A stretch of 64,000 nucleotides of DNA from Micractinium sp. NFX-FRZ. Taxonomy: Eukaryota > Chlorophyta > Trebouxiophyceae > Chlorellales > Chlorellaceae. Location of the stretch: contig JAPTJF010000188.1 of the NCBI GenBank assembly GCA_029339195.1, forward strand, positions 45,856-109,855. Direction: 5' to 3'. Of the stretch, positions 13,401 to 23,221 are shown piece after piece; within the stretch, counting starts at the first letter, position 1; each line of letters begins with the position of its first letter. The position numbers and the translations under genes were made by a program. Under the pieces are notes generated by a model, which saw only the letters and a list, made by a program, of their open reading frames with translations, made no database searches and was not told the DNA's origin.

Positions 13401-15529
13401 GAGGGGTGCATACGACCGATGGAATGAATGCCCTGGCAGCCCTGGACCGGGCAGGTGTGTGCTGGGGGAAGGCGCATTGCACTTTGGGGTTGGCTTCCGG
13501 GGCAGGGCAGGCGGGAGATGACGTATATGGCTGACAAAATCAATGCCCTGGCAGCTCTGGATCGGGCAGGCAAGTCTGTTGCACGTTTGCTTGCGTGGCT
13601 GTCATGTATGGGTTGCTGCCAGCTTGGCGCTGCAAGGGCAGGGCTCAGTTACATGGGGGGCTCGGGCCGTGCAGCCCTGGAGCAGGCCGCTTCCCCGCCC
13701 ACACCTCCCGCCCCCGCTTGTTTCCCATTTCCACGTTGCCCTGCCTAGCAGGCGGCCTGCTGGGCACTGGCCCCGCCTGTGTGCAGGCATGTGCCTTGCC
13801 AATACCACGCTGCGCGCTCAGTTTACGTATCATGTGGCATGCACCCTTCTTCTTGCTGTGCAGGCGGCCTGCTGGGCGCCGCCCCCGGCTGCGTGGAGGC
13901 GCGTGCCACGGCGCTGGGCGAGTTTTTCAGCAAGTGGGAGAAGGAGCCGCTGGTGCTGCTCAAGTGGATTGCCCTGCAGGTGGGCGTGATTGGGGTTGCC
14001 AGCAAGGGGGATTTGTGAAGGGAGAGGAGTGCCTGGGCCCGCGGCTGTTGGACGAGGCACGTTTGCGCCTGAACTTAAGTGCGCACACCTACGCACGCCA
14101 CAAGCTCGGCCTCTGTCTTGACTGCTGCGCAAGACTGCGTGACCCGCCGCCCCTTGTCTCTGGCCCTGGCACCCCTGCCCCTCGTCACGCCCCTGCCCTT
14201 CCTCCCCACGCTGCCCCCCGCAGGCCGGCAGCAACGTGGCTGGCAACGTGGCGTCTGTGAGGAAGCTGATGGAGCACCCCGCCTTCAACATCACCAACCC
14301 CAACAACTGCTACTCGCTGTTCCTGGGCTTTGCACGCTCCCCAGTCAACTTCCACGCGGGTGAGCGGGCGGGGACAGTGGGGGGGATAGCAAGTGGTACA
14401 GGGCAGGGGGTACAGGGCAGGATCGGCTGCGCTCCATGCGGGTTCCATGGGAGCTCCCGACGCATGTTTGCTACCCCCACCTGGCGCAACCCGCCGTACC
14501 ACTATACCACTTGTGCTGCAGCCTCAGTCTATCAGTGACCGCTAGCTCATTGCTGCCAGGCAACGCCCCCCCACGGCCAAACTCTCCCTGTCTCCTGTCC
14601 CGCCCTGCAGCTGACGGCAGCGGGTATGAGTTTCCATCTCAAGTTCCTGCTGCATGAGAGTCGAGGTGTTCACATCTTGACTTTGCCACCTTCCCCGCCC
14701 TGCAGCTGACGGCAGCGGGTACGAGTTCATGGCTGACTCGGTGCTCAAGGTGGACAAGATCAACCACCAGGTGAGTCTCGTTCCCGTTCAAGGTTCAGGT
14801 GCCTAGGTTGACTGGGGGGGGACAGAGGAGACATGGATGGGGTGGGCATTGAAGATGGACACATCTAACCACCAGGTGAGCTTGTACGCTTGCGAGCTTG
14901 CATTTTCCGGGGCAGTGTGGGGAGGCAGGGGATCTTGCAGAGGGACTGACTTGACACAGGTGGGGGTAAGGGGTTAGAAGAGTGGTGTGCAGTGGCGCAG
15001 AGGCCGCAGGCCGCCGTCCAATGCCCGCTTGCTGCCTCCTGTTGCCTGCCCGCCTCATCTGCCCTCCTCACCTCCGCCCCGCCCTGCATCTTCTCCCCCG
15101 CCCCCTTTGTCCCCCCTGGGCAGGTTGCCTCCCGCATGGTCTCTGCCTTCACCACCTTCAAGAACTACGACTCTGAGCGCCAGGTCAGCAGCAGCTGTGC
15201 CTGCCACGTCAGCAATGGTGGCAGCAAACGTGGCGCGCCGTGCTCGCGTGGGCCCTCCCGGCTGCCTGCCTCGTATTGCAAGGGATTGCCTGCCCGCACA
15301 GACCTCCCACGCTGCCTGACATTCAAGCCGCACACTCATGAGTCCCATGCCATGCACCCAAGCACCCCACTTTCTCCCACCCAACCACCCACACCTGGCC
15401 CACCCTCCTCCCCACTCCACCCCCCGCCCCCCGCAGGCCATGATGCGCGCGCAGCTGCAGCGCATCGGGGAGACCGAGGGGCTCAGCGACAACGTGTTTG
15501 AGATTGTGAGCAAGTCGCTCAAGGATTGA
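4430..15529 (+). CDS. M1 family aminopeptidase N (PepN type), organelle-targeted
   Basis: Zinc metallopeptidase removing N-terminal residues, probably clearing peptides in plastid and/or mitochondrion. Thirty exons close in frame to 974 residues: 4430-4496, 4844-5022, 5187-5334, 5679-5780, 6169-6263, 6525-6586, 6914-7085, 7359-7471, 7748-7824, 8002-8097, 8401-8431, 8604-8679, 8925-9012, 9179-9256, 9476-9567, 9736-9806, 10041-10128, 10510-10616, 10895-11076, 11588-11673, 11946-12024, 12276-12379, 12624-12702, 12921-12988, 13234-13348, 13864-13979, 14224-14359, 14706-14770, 15124-15183, 15437-15529. The substrate loop GAMEN is at 339-343, zinc site HEYFH at 375-379 with third ligand Glu398, and transition-state Tyr459 at the same spacing as in E. 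coli PepN. Exon 1 ([20 protein letters not shown]) plus the Arg/Ala-rich start of exon 2 looks like an organelle presequence. The intron after exon 17 starts with GC. Many introns hold copies of neighbouring exon edges. Confidence 0.95.
5886..5914 (+). repeat. Intronic echo of the 3' edge of aminopeptidase exon 4
   Basis: Diverged direct copy of 5754-5780 (the segment reading GLTIKSPPE), about 130 bases downstream in the following intron. The exact donor site has been lost. Confidence 0.8.
6328..6365 (+). repeat. Intronic echo of the 3' edge of aminopeptidase exon 5
   Basis: Resembles 6226-6263 ([10 protein letters not shown] and the donor) with about a fifth of bases changed, roughly 100 bases downstream inside the next intron. 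Confidence 0.7.
6629..6672 (+). repeat. Intronic echo of the 3' edge of aminopeptidase exon 6
   Basis: Direct copy of about 6545-6586 ([13 protein letters not shown]) with scattered substitutions and a small deletion, about 85 bases downstream in the intron. Confidence 0.8.
7536..7585 (+). repeat. Intronic echo of the 3' edge of aminopeptidase exon 8
   Basis: Copy of 7430-7478: identical over the part coding RVAFAM, then diverged but still ending in GTGAG like the genuine donor. Confidence 0.8.
10405..10462 (+). repeat. Pseudo-exon copy of the 5' edge of aminopeptidase exon 18
   Basis: Starts with CAG and copies about 10507-10560 ([11 protein letters not shown]), 102 bases upstream of the genuine exon. 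A one-base deletion near its start shifts the frame relative to the incoming splice phase, so using this acceptor would break the protein. Confidence 0.8.
11130..11178 (+). repeat. Intronic echo of the 3' edge of aminopeptidase exon 19
   Basis: Copy of about 11030-11078 ([13 protein letters not shown]), strongly diverged but colinear, about 100 bases downstream. A further shorter copy of the GTGGAGGGGCAG part lies near 11263-11280. Confidence 0.65.
11339..11512 (+). repeat. CTC trinucleotide-rich polypyrimidine block in an aminopeptidase intron
   Basis: Nearly pure C/T on the + strand, mostly CTC/TCC units, in two runs separated by an interruption. A short spacer (GAGAGTTCGGGCGC and variants) recurs near 11322, 11424 and 11514, so the block is a roughly 95-base higher-order repeat of spacer plus CTC run. 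Confidence 0.9.
12762..12822 (+). repeat. Intronic echo of the 3' edge of aminopeptidase exon 23
   Basis: Copy of 12649-12708 ([14 protein letters not shown]), about 113 bases downstream, with a few substitutions and the donor destroyed. Confidence 0.8.
13427..13570 (+). repeat. Two intronic echoes of the 3' edge of aminopeptidase exon 25
   Basis: Bases 13321-13354, spanning the exon end ([10 protein letters not shown]) and donor, recur without change at 13427-13460 and with a few changes at 13542-13570. The second copy also retains a relic of the upstream exon sequence. Periods are 106 and 115 bases, i.e. a tandem triplication with only the first copy in frame. Confidence 0.9.
13747..13800 (+). 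repeat. Intronic echo of the 5' edge of aminopeptidase exon 26
   Basis: Copies the acceptor and start of exon 26 (GGLLG) about 112 bases upstream of the genuine acceptor. Its CAG is kept, so it could compete as a splice acceptor. Confidence 0.8.
14606..14885 (+). repeat. Echoes flanking aminopeptidase exon 28 on both sides
   Basis: Bases 14606-14640 copy the acceptor and start of exon 28 (DGSGYEF) about 95 bases upstream of the real one. Bases 14847-14885 copy its end and donor (VDKINHQ, then GTGAG) about 100 bases downstream. Both copies carry substitutions. Confidence 0.8.
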
Positions 15530-16451
15530 GTGGCGTGAAGAAGAATCGAGTTGGGCCCGGGCTGCGGCAGCATGCTTAGCTGCTGCTGATGAGCTGGCAG
15601 CCTGGCCCGCCTGGACAGCGGTAGACACGAGAGTCCGCATTGCAGCATGGGCTCTGCGCCGCAAAATCCAGACACCCTGCCAGCCGGTCATACCGATTGC
15701 TTGCGCCCCGCAGCCGACCGCCACCCAAACATAACTGCCGGTTACCGGTGTGAGCCGAGGTTCACCTGCCTGCCCGCCCGGCCCGGCCCACTGAGCAGCC
15801 CACTCCATTTCAGCGGGAACATTTCATTTGTCATCAGCAAATCCTTGCAGCAAACACATCTTGCCAGCTTCTGACCCACCCATGCCTGATTACCGTTGCC
15901 TTGTTGCATGTGCAATGTAACATGCCCTCCTTGCATGGTGGAGCATTGGCGACCCGGCTGTCCTGCCCAATGGACCTGTTGTGCTTTTTAAGTGCGCAGG
16001 TGGAGCTGTGTGGGTGGTCTGGATATATTGCATAATGGCTGTGATGTGATTGGGGAGATAAGTGGTGGAAAGTGGCGAAATGGGAGCTGCCCTTGCGGCG
16101 GTGCATGTGGAGGGCGAGCGCTGCCGACGGGCGACAGCGGCAGGTGGGAACACTTTTCTTCTCGAGATCGGGTCGGAGCGCTGCTTCGGCGCACACATTT
16201 GTTAGCGATCCCGCATCGTCACTTGCTCACTTCTGGCTTGGGCCTGTTCGAGTCAACTCGATCGGGCCAGCGGTGAACCTGTCGCGTTCCTGCGCCTGGC
16301 ACCGTGCTCTGACAGCTTGCCCGGTTCAGCAGTCGGCGAGCCTCGCCTGCGCCGTGCCGAGCCAGCAGCGCCCGCCTGGGCTGTCGCCGCTGCCCCGCTG
16401 CGCCGGCGGGTTGCCCACCGCCCCGCCGCCGCGACCTCCACCGGCATCAGC
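15530..16451. other. 3' UTR of the aminopeptidase and promoter region of the FAM91 gene
   Basis: No coding exon recognised. A TGTAA motif at 15916-15920 probably marks the end of the aminopeptidase transcript. From about 16100 the sequence becomes GC-rich leader up to the FAM91 ATG at 16452. Confidence 0.5.
15916..15920 (+). terminator. Putative poly(A) signal TGTAA of the aminopeptidase
   Basis: Chlorophyte-type signal about 390 bases after the stop codon at 15527-15529. Confidence 0.5.
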
Positions 16452-19400
16452 ATGGCCACAGAGGAGTATCTGTCCAAGTTCATCGCCAATGGCAAGCGCT
16501 ACCATGAGCTGCCAGACCGGTTTCGGCTGACCGTGTCTGAGGAGGAATGGAAGCGCAGGTGGGTGCTAGATGGGTGGGGCGGGTGCCAGGTGCGGGGTGG
16601 CTGTTGTGGTGTGGCAACGCCTTGACATGGGCACGGTGCTGGGGATCACTGCGGGCCACCCTAGTTCCAGGAAAGTGTAGTTAGGCCAGCGGGCTAGCTT
16701 GAGGCCACCCGCCACCTGCGCAGCGCACCCTCGCTTCCAACCGCGCCGCCCCGCCTCGTACCCTCGTGCCGCCTCCACTGCCCCCGGCGCCCCTTGGCCG
16801 TCGCTGCAGCGCCCAGCCTTGTCTTGCGCCTCCCCTTCCCGTCTGCACCCCTGAGCCGTCCTGCAGCTTCCATCTTGCCCATCCTGCCACTACCTCCAAA
16901 CACTTTTGTTCAGTGAAACTTTTCTCTATCAACTCCTACAGGGCCAAGGAGCACTGCATGGTGCTTGGTTACTGCTGGATGGCGCTGTCTCAGTAGTGTG
17001 AAAGCCTCCTTGAGCGCATGCCATCTGTGACCCCACCCCCAACCCCACCCTGCAGGGTCAAGGACCACTGCATCGTGCGCGGCTACAGCTGGGTGGCCTC
17101 CGTGGCGCAGACGGCGTGCGGGGAGCAGGAGTATTATGAGGAGCTCATGAGGCACTGCCGCGTGCAGAAGCGGGTGAGTAACATTGCTGTGCGCCCACCA
17201 GTGCGGTTTGTGCGCAAGCTGCTGGCAGTTTTGGGAGCGGGTAGATGCTGGCATGGCATGCTGCGCGGAGCACCTGAGAGGCACTGCCGCGTGCAGAAGC
17301 GGGTGGGTGTGTGCTGAGCTAGGGGGGCAGGGCTGGCGGCAATGGGCAGGCAGAACAGATACATCAACCAAGGGCAGGGCGGGAGCTCGTTGGCGGGTGC
17401 ATGAACAAACGAGGGCAAACAAGTGCCAGGGGTGGCGACAGGCTGGGGTGCAGAGCGGGCGCTTCGGCACTGGCAGGTTGGGTTGTACAATCCGCGCTGA
17501 GCTGGCACGCATGCACGCCTGCTGGCATGCACCCTCCACTGCTGCCCCCCGCAGCTCTTCCCCTACCATCTGGGTGAGTATGTGTGCCGCACCATGCGCC
17601 TCTCCCCCTTCCGCTACTATTCATCCATACTGGTTGACTCCATGAAGGAAGACGCGCCGTACGACTCCATACCCAACTTCACGGTGCGCGGTTACTGGTG
17701 GCACGGTTGGCTTGCCTGTTTGAAATCAGCACCCATCTGACCAGTGTGGCTGGCAGGGCTGTAGAGTGGGGGTGCGTCTGGACGCGCCCTAGACTCGATA
17801 CCCAATTTCCCGGTGCACTGGGTTCATGATTGGTTTGCCGTCTCAGCCCAGCACCCATCTGGGCGGTGTGGCCGGCAGGGCGCTAGGATAGGGTGTGGTG
17901 GATTGCAGGGTGTGAACCTCCGTGAAAGAGCGTGCACCCTGTGACCCAGTATCCGACTTCCCTGCCTGTCCATGGCCTCGCACTGTGCATTCTGCCGACA
18001 CGGGTTGTGTGCACGCCTGGCCTGCCTGCTGACACGTGTGCTGTGCCCTGCACACCCCACTGCACGCCCTGCAGGCCGCCGACATAGTGCGCATCATGGG
18101 CATTGGGCGCAACGAGTACATTGCCATCATGGTGCAGGTGGGGCGGGGGCTGGCTGGGGGACAGGATGTGCCGCACACATGCTGTCTTGCGTGGGCTGGC
18201 TGGGCACAGGGTCCTCTGCACACATGTTGTTATTTCTGGGCTGGCCGGGCAAAAGCTCCTCTCAAGCAAGGGTTTTTCGTCACAGAGCCCAGTACCACTG
18301 TACACCCACTGTTACCACCCTTGTTGCCTGCCCGGCAGGCCAAGAGCAAGAAGCTGATGTGGCGCATGAACCGGGGGATTGTGAAGGACCTGCTGCCCCA
18401 GTCGCCCCTCAACATACAGATTGGTGCGGGGGTGGCGGGGCAGGTGGAGGGCTGGCGGGGAAGGGGGACGGGACTTGCTGCTCCAGTGGCCGCCCAACAC
18501 GCACATCGGCAAGCATGGAGAGCCTGGCTGCTGGCCTGTACTGTTTGCACATGCTCCTCACTGTGCTGCTTGTATGGGCCTGTCCTGCATATGTTCCGTT
18601 GTACTTTCACAATGCTGTGCGCGTATGCATGCTTTGCCTGCCCTGCAGACCCCTGGTGGGTGGTGCACGTAGTCAACCTGGGCGAGGGGGAGTACCGCCA
18701 GCTGGACCCAACAGAGGCAACCGTGTGCCACATCGCGGCACGACCCGGCGGCGCATGGTGCGTGCCCCGCCCTGCCTGCCCTGCCCTGCCTGCTGTCTGC
18801 ATGCCCAGCCCTGCCTGCTCCCTGCATGCCTTGTCAGGGCGGCGTGCCATCAAGGCTGCATGGGTGCGGGCGTGTTCCTGCCCACGTGTGCACGTGACAC
18901 TCCGCCTGCTGGTGATCTGTTCTGCCCGCCTCCACATGCCGCAGCTGCACGAACTTGATCGGCATGGCTGTGCGCCAGCTGTTCCGCCCCCGCCCACCCG
19001 CGCCCAACTGCTGCGCTAACCTGGCAGCTCCGCCTCCCTCCCCCCCTGTCCTGCAGCTACGCGGACCTGAACGGCATGGCAGTGCGCCAGCTGTACCAGC
19101 GCGGGCTGGTGTGGCTGGAGGTGCCAGTGAAGCCTGAGGACCACCTGTCCATCCCGCCCCTGGAGGTGGGTGCGGCCCCAGACCCTGGCTTCCCGCTTCT
19201 TGCCCGGGCATGCACTGGGCAGCTGAACCTCTGAAGGCGCTGGCTGCTCCACGGTGTCTCTGGTTGGCTGCCTCCCCATACCCATGCCTCCACATACTCA
19301 CAACCTGCCCTTCCATCTCCTACTGCTTCCCTGCAGGGCTTTGTGTCCAACAAGACGCAGGCCGCGGGCACAGCCGACCCCCTGGAGACGCTGCTGTACT

Positions 19401-22400
19401 CTGTGTTTGTGGCGGCCTCGGACCGGGTGACGGTGGCCAAGCTGGCCGACATTCTGAATGTGGACCTGCCCACCCTGAGGTGAGCAATGTTGTGTGTGTG
19501 TGGGGTGGGGGGGAGCAGGTGCGGGAGGCGGGAGGCGGACATCCTGAGCGTGGATCTGCCCACCCTGAGGTGGGCGGTTTGGGGCGTTGGAGCCTGTGTG
19601 CAAGGCGGGGGTGTTTGAGTGTGCTCACACAGACGTGGGCATATGGGACGAAGCAGGCCCTTGCACTGTTTCCCCCCATACAGCAGGACCTTTCAGGGGC
19701 TGCCAACTTTGTGGCCTGCGCCCTAGCTTTCGCTGTAAGTTGGACCGAAGAGGGGTGTGGCACTAACAAAGTGTCCTTTCTTCTCCTGAACATGCCTTCT
19801 CTCTCTCATGATGACCTTGCAGGGTGGCCATTTCCATGGCCTGCCGCCTGCGCTTCTGCCGGAAGTTGGACACAGAGGCGGGCGGGGGCGGCTTTGGGGA
19901 GGGGTCCCACGGGGGCGGCGGGGCGGCGTCGGCCGCTGCGCTGGCGGGCAACCTGGAGCAGCTGGACCTGGATGCCATGCTGAGGTGGGCTTTTGTTCTA
20001 GGGTTTAGGGGGGGTTGGGGGTTTGGGTGCCATGCTGACGTGGGTTGTTATGTGACGTGGGCGGGCAGGCTGAGGTGGGTGGGTCTGCGACGCAAGTTTG
20101 TCTGCAGCAACACAGACGGTGGAGCCCCAACAAGTAGGCAGCAGGTGGGCTGGTAGAGCTGCAGCAACCCAGCAGGGCCTGGCTTGGCAGTGCCATGCGA
20201 GCGGCTCTGGCTGGGCAACCTCAGCGGCAGGCTTGCAGCACAGGAGGTGGGCCACGCGATGCACATGCCCCATTGCCTGCCCTACTCCGCAGGGCTCCCG
20301 ACATGGGGGGCGGGCCGGAGTCTCCGCTGGAGAGCGCCCATGGGGAGGTGGGCGGCAGCGGCGGCGGCAGCGGCATCGCCTTTGTCGTGGATGCAGAGGT
20401 GAGTACTGCTCCCTGCGTGTTTGTACTGCGGTTTGTACTGCGGTTTCAAAGCACCTTGTGGCAGCGGCAGTGCCTTAAAGGTAGGCAAGGGGGTGCGGGG
20501 ACTGCTGGTGTGCGCTGTCCTTGTTCCAAACAGTGCCTTGCGGCAGCAAGGTTGCAGCAACATACTTCTGCTTGCTGCCTGGCCCCTGCTTCCCGGGCTT
20601 GCCTGCTCACTAGGAGGGCTGCCCCCTGCCTTCCCTACATGCCCCAGGTGACTGGCTACCTCATGATGGGAGCCCTGACCCCCAACTGCAAAAAGCACTC
20701 TGGTGGGTGGGGCACAGTGGGGGGCAGTATGGGTAAGGCAGGGGCGGCCAGGCAGGCGAGAGGCCTTCTGAGGGCAAAGAGGGTGGCTGGGTGGGTTGAG
20801 AACGCGCTCTCGCAACTGCGTTCTCCAAAGACCCCAACCCTGTAGGCAGCGCTGTTGTGTGGGCGCATGCACCGCGTTCTCGCAAGCAGCAGCTCAAGTC
20901 AGCTGTCCTCCTCTTTGTCTCACCCCCTCATGCTTTCCGCTCTTGGAAGGTGGCTGGGTCCACGGCGCACGCACCAGCCGCTTGCCTTGCCTTTCAACAA
21001 CATTTCCCCCCACCCATTCACTGCAGTCACGCTCCTCGAGGGTGGCCGCGTGTATGGGGCCATCTTTTGGTAGCGGAGCTGAATCAATAGTCTCTCCAAG
21101 GATGGTCCCACCTCTCCTCACCACCCCTCCAATCCATTCACTGCAGTCACGCTTTTCGAGGGCGGCCGCGTGTATGGCGCTGACATCATAGCGGAGCTGA
21201 TTCAGGAGCTGCACACCAGCGTGGAGATGGGGGAGGGTTTTGAGGGGGAGATGAGGAACCTGATCGCCTATGCCAAGTGAGCTGGAGCGGAGAAAGGGGG
21301 GGGAGGGAGGGAGAGGGGGGTTATGGTTGGGTGGAATGGAAAGGTGATGCCCCTGATGCAGTAAGCCAGCTGGGATGCAAGGGTAGAAAGGGAGGGCTGG
21401 GCAGAGAGGGCAGTACAAGCGCGTGCTGGCAGGATCGTGTGAGCGCTTTGTGGGGGATGAGGGTCCAGGTGGCATTGCCAGTAGAGGTGCACGCAAGGAA
21501 AGCATGGGTGTGGTTCAAGGGTGGTGGGGCCAGGCGTGGCACAATGGTGGGTGCGAGGAGGTGCTGGTGCCGGGGTGCTGGGTGGGGGACGTTGAACATT
21601 GCACCAGCACCATCCAACAAGCCTTCCGTGTCTCTGCCCTTGCCTGCAGGTCGCTAGCGCTTGTGCTGGAGTGCGTGCGTGCTTGCTCGGGCGGCCGCCC
21701 CATTGAGCTGCTCCGCAAGGAGAGCCTGGCATCCATGCCTCCCTCCCAGGCCTTCCGCATCCTCAGCCACAGCTACGGCACCGTGCTGCCCATCACCAGC
21801 CTCGCCTTCCCCCCGCTGCCGCTCTCCAACGCCCGCCCCGAGTCACCCGTCAGTTACGGCCCCACGCCGGCGGCACAGACGCCCTGGCTGCAGCTGCTGC
21901 TGTACAGCGCCCTGGGCGCGGGGCCACGCTCCCTGGTGCTTGCCGCCGGGCAGCAGCTGCTGCGGCTGCCGGGGGAGCTGCAGGAGGCGGGCGCCACGCA
22001 TGCGATGCTGTGGCCCTGGGACGCCGCGGCGGTGCGAGCGCAGGTGGGCATGCACATGGGAGGGCTCCGTGCCCACCTGCCTGCCTGCCTGCCTGCCTGC
22101 GGCCTGCATGCTACTTTGACATGCAGGAGCTGGGATTGTGCCTTGCAAGGCACATGTACACACACATCACCTGCCCGGCTGCCCCATGAACTGCCCGCCG
22201 ACGGCTGCCTGCCACGCCTGCCCGCCACGCACCGGTGCCCCTGCTTGGCCACTGCACTGGCACACAAGTCCCCTGTCGCTCTACTCCCTCTCACACAGCT
22301 TTCCAAACCCCCTGTCCACCACACCTGCAGGCCCTGCCCATCGTGGTGGAGCGCCAGTTCCTGCTCTACACCCTGAACGAGCACCTGGCACGCACGGCAG

Positions 22401-23221
22401 TGCTGGTGCAGCCGCTGCGCCTGCCCGCCGGCGGCGGCGGGGCAACGGGCTCGGATGCCGGCGGCCTCACCACAATCGATGTGCCGCTGCCACTGGCCCC
22501 CAGCGAGGCGCCGGCGGCGCCACAGGAGCAGCCGGCAGCAGAGGCGCCAGGGGTGCAGGCAGAGGGGAGCTGGAACCCTTTTGAGGAGCCGGCCGGCAGC
22601 AGCGACGGTGTTGGCAGCAGCGGCGGCGCCGCGCAGGGCAGCATGCTTGCCGGCGGTGCACCCACTGGCGGTGGTGCTGCGGCCGCAGCAGCAGCACCAG
22701 CTGACAGCGTGCCGGAGCGTGCCGTGGGCTTCCTGGCCAGCGGGGAGGCGCAGGAGGTGGCGCTGCCGCCCGGCCTGGCGGCCGCGCTGCACCAGCTGGG
22801 CCTGGGCGGCAGCCTCGGCTTTGTGCGCCTGCTCCAGGAGCCGCCGCCGCCCGCATCACAGGGCAGCCCGGGGGCGGGCGGGCGCTGGCTGCCGCTGGGC
22901 CTGTGGCTGGGCGTGCCCATGCAGCCCAGCGCGCTGTGCCAGGCGGTGTGCCAGGCAGCGCTGGCCTCTGGCTTCCTGGACGCCCCCGCCCGCCAGCGGC
23001 AGCGCGAGGGGCAGGCCACGCTGACGGCGGCGCTGAACGCCCTCATCGCCTCCCACGGCGCCTGCAGCACCAGCTTTGTGGGGGGCAGCCGCGACGACGA
23101 CCTGGGCAGCTACGTGGACCGCCCCACCCGCAACCTGCGCTTTGCCGGCGGCCGGCTGGCGGCCGCCGACGACCTGGGGCCGGTGCTGGACGGCGCGCCC
23201 CTGCTGGCCGCCGCGTCCTGA
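16452..23221 (+). CDS. FAM91 family protein (FAM91A1 homologue), vesicle-tethering factor
   Basis: In animals FAM91A1 bridges TBC1D23 and the WDR11 complex to capture endosome-derived vesicles at the trans-Golgi; the same role is inferred here. Fourteen exons close in frame to 866 residues: 16452-16558, 17056-17173, 17555-17683, 18075-18137, 18339-18423, 18649-18757, 19057-19165, 19337-19479, 19823-19984, 20293-20398, 20648-20702, 21147-21276, 21650-22043, 22331-23221. Family signatures occur in order: YYEELMRHCR, LFPYHLGEYV, YDSIPNFTAAD, IGRNEYI, DLLP, WWVV, PPLEGFV with ETLLYSVFV, a glycine-rich insert in exon 9, GYLMMGALTPN, and the C-terminal FAM91 domain with LLRKESL and WLPLGLWLGVP. An Ala/Gly/Glu-rich low-complexity insert sits in the last exon at about 22430-22720. 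The ATG opens exon 1 and splices in phase. Many introns carry exon-edge copies. Confidence 0.92.
16935..16996 (+). repeat. Pseudo-exon copy of the 5' edge of FAM91 exon 2 with an in-frame stop
   Basis: Has an acceptor (CTACAG) in the correct phase and reads AKEHCMVLGYCWMALSQ then TAG, matching the genuine exon start at 17056 (VKDHCIVRGYSWVASVAQ). If used it would truncate the protein after about 54 residues. Confidence 0.85.
17264..17311 (+). repeat. Intronic echo of the 3' edge of FAM91 exon 2
   Basis: The stretch coding RHCRVQKR with its donor at about 17150-17177 recurs unchanged over its core near 17278-17307, about 130 bases downstream. Confidence 0.85.
17774..17900 (+). repeat. Tandem duplication of the FAM91 exon 3 edge plus intron sequence
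   Basis: About 130 bases from 17645 onward (APYDSIPNFT, donor and following intron, including CAGCACCCATCTG and TGGCAGGGC) recur from 17774 to about 17900. This shows that the duplicated unit includes intron as well as exon. Confidence 0.8.
18928..18996 (+). repeat. Pseudo-exon copy of the 5' edge of FAM91 exon 7
   Basis: Acceptor plus NLIGMAVRQLF-like reading, about 113 bases upstream of the genuine exon at 19057 (DLNGMAVRQLY). The phase is kept at the acceptor. Confidence 0.85.
19537..19577 (+). repeat. Intronic echo of the 3' edge of FAM91 exon 8
   Basis: Copies 19447-19486 (DILNVDLPTLR and donor) with few changes, about 90 bases downstream; the donor GTGGGC is still intact. Confidence 0.85.
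21025..21090 (+). repeat. Pseudo-exon copy of the 5' edge of FAM91 exon 12 with an in-frame stop
   Basis: Acceptor CTGCAG followed by a reading VTLLEGGRVYGAIFW then TAG, against the genuine exon at 21147 (VTLFEGGRVYGADII). The copy is 120 bases upstream in the correct phase and would truncate the protein if included. Confidence 0.85.

Noticed and set aside
13427..13570. Reading the repeats after aminopeptidase exon 25 as a CRISPR-like or satellite array
   Set aside because: The repeated unit is exon edge plus donor at 106-115 base spacing; it is a local gene duplication, not a spacer array.
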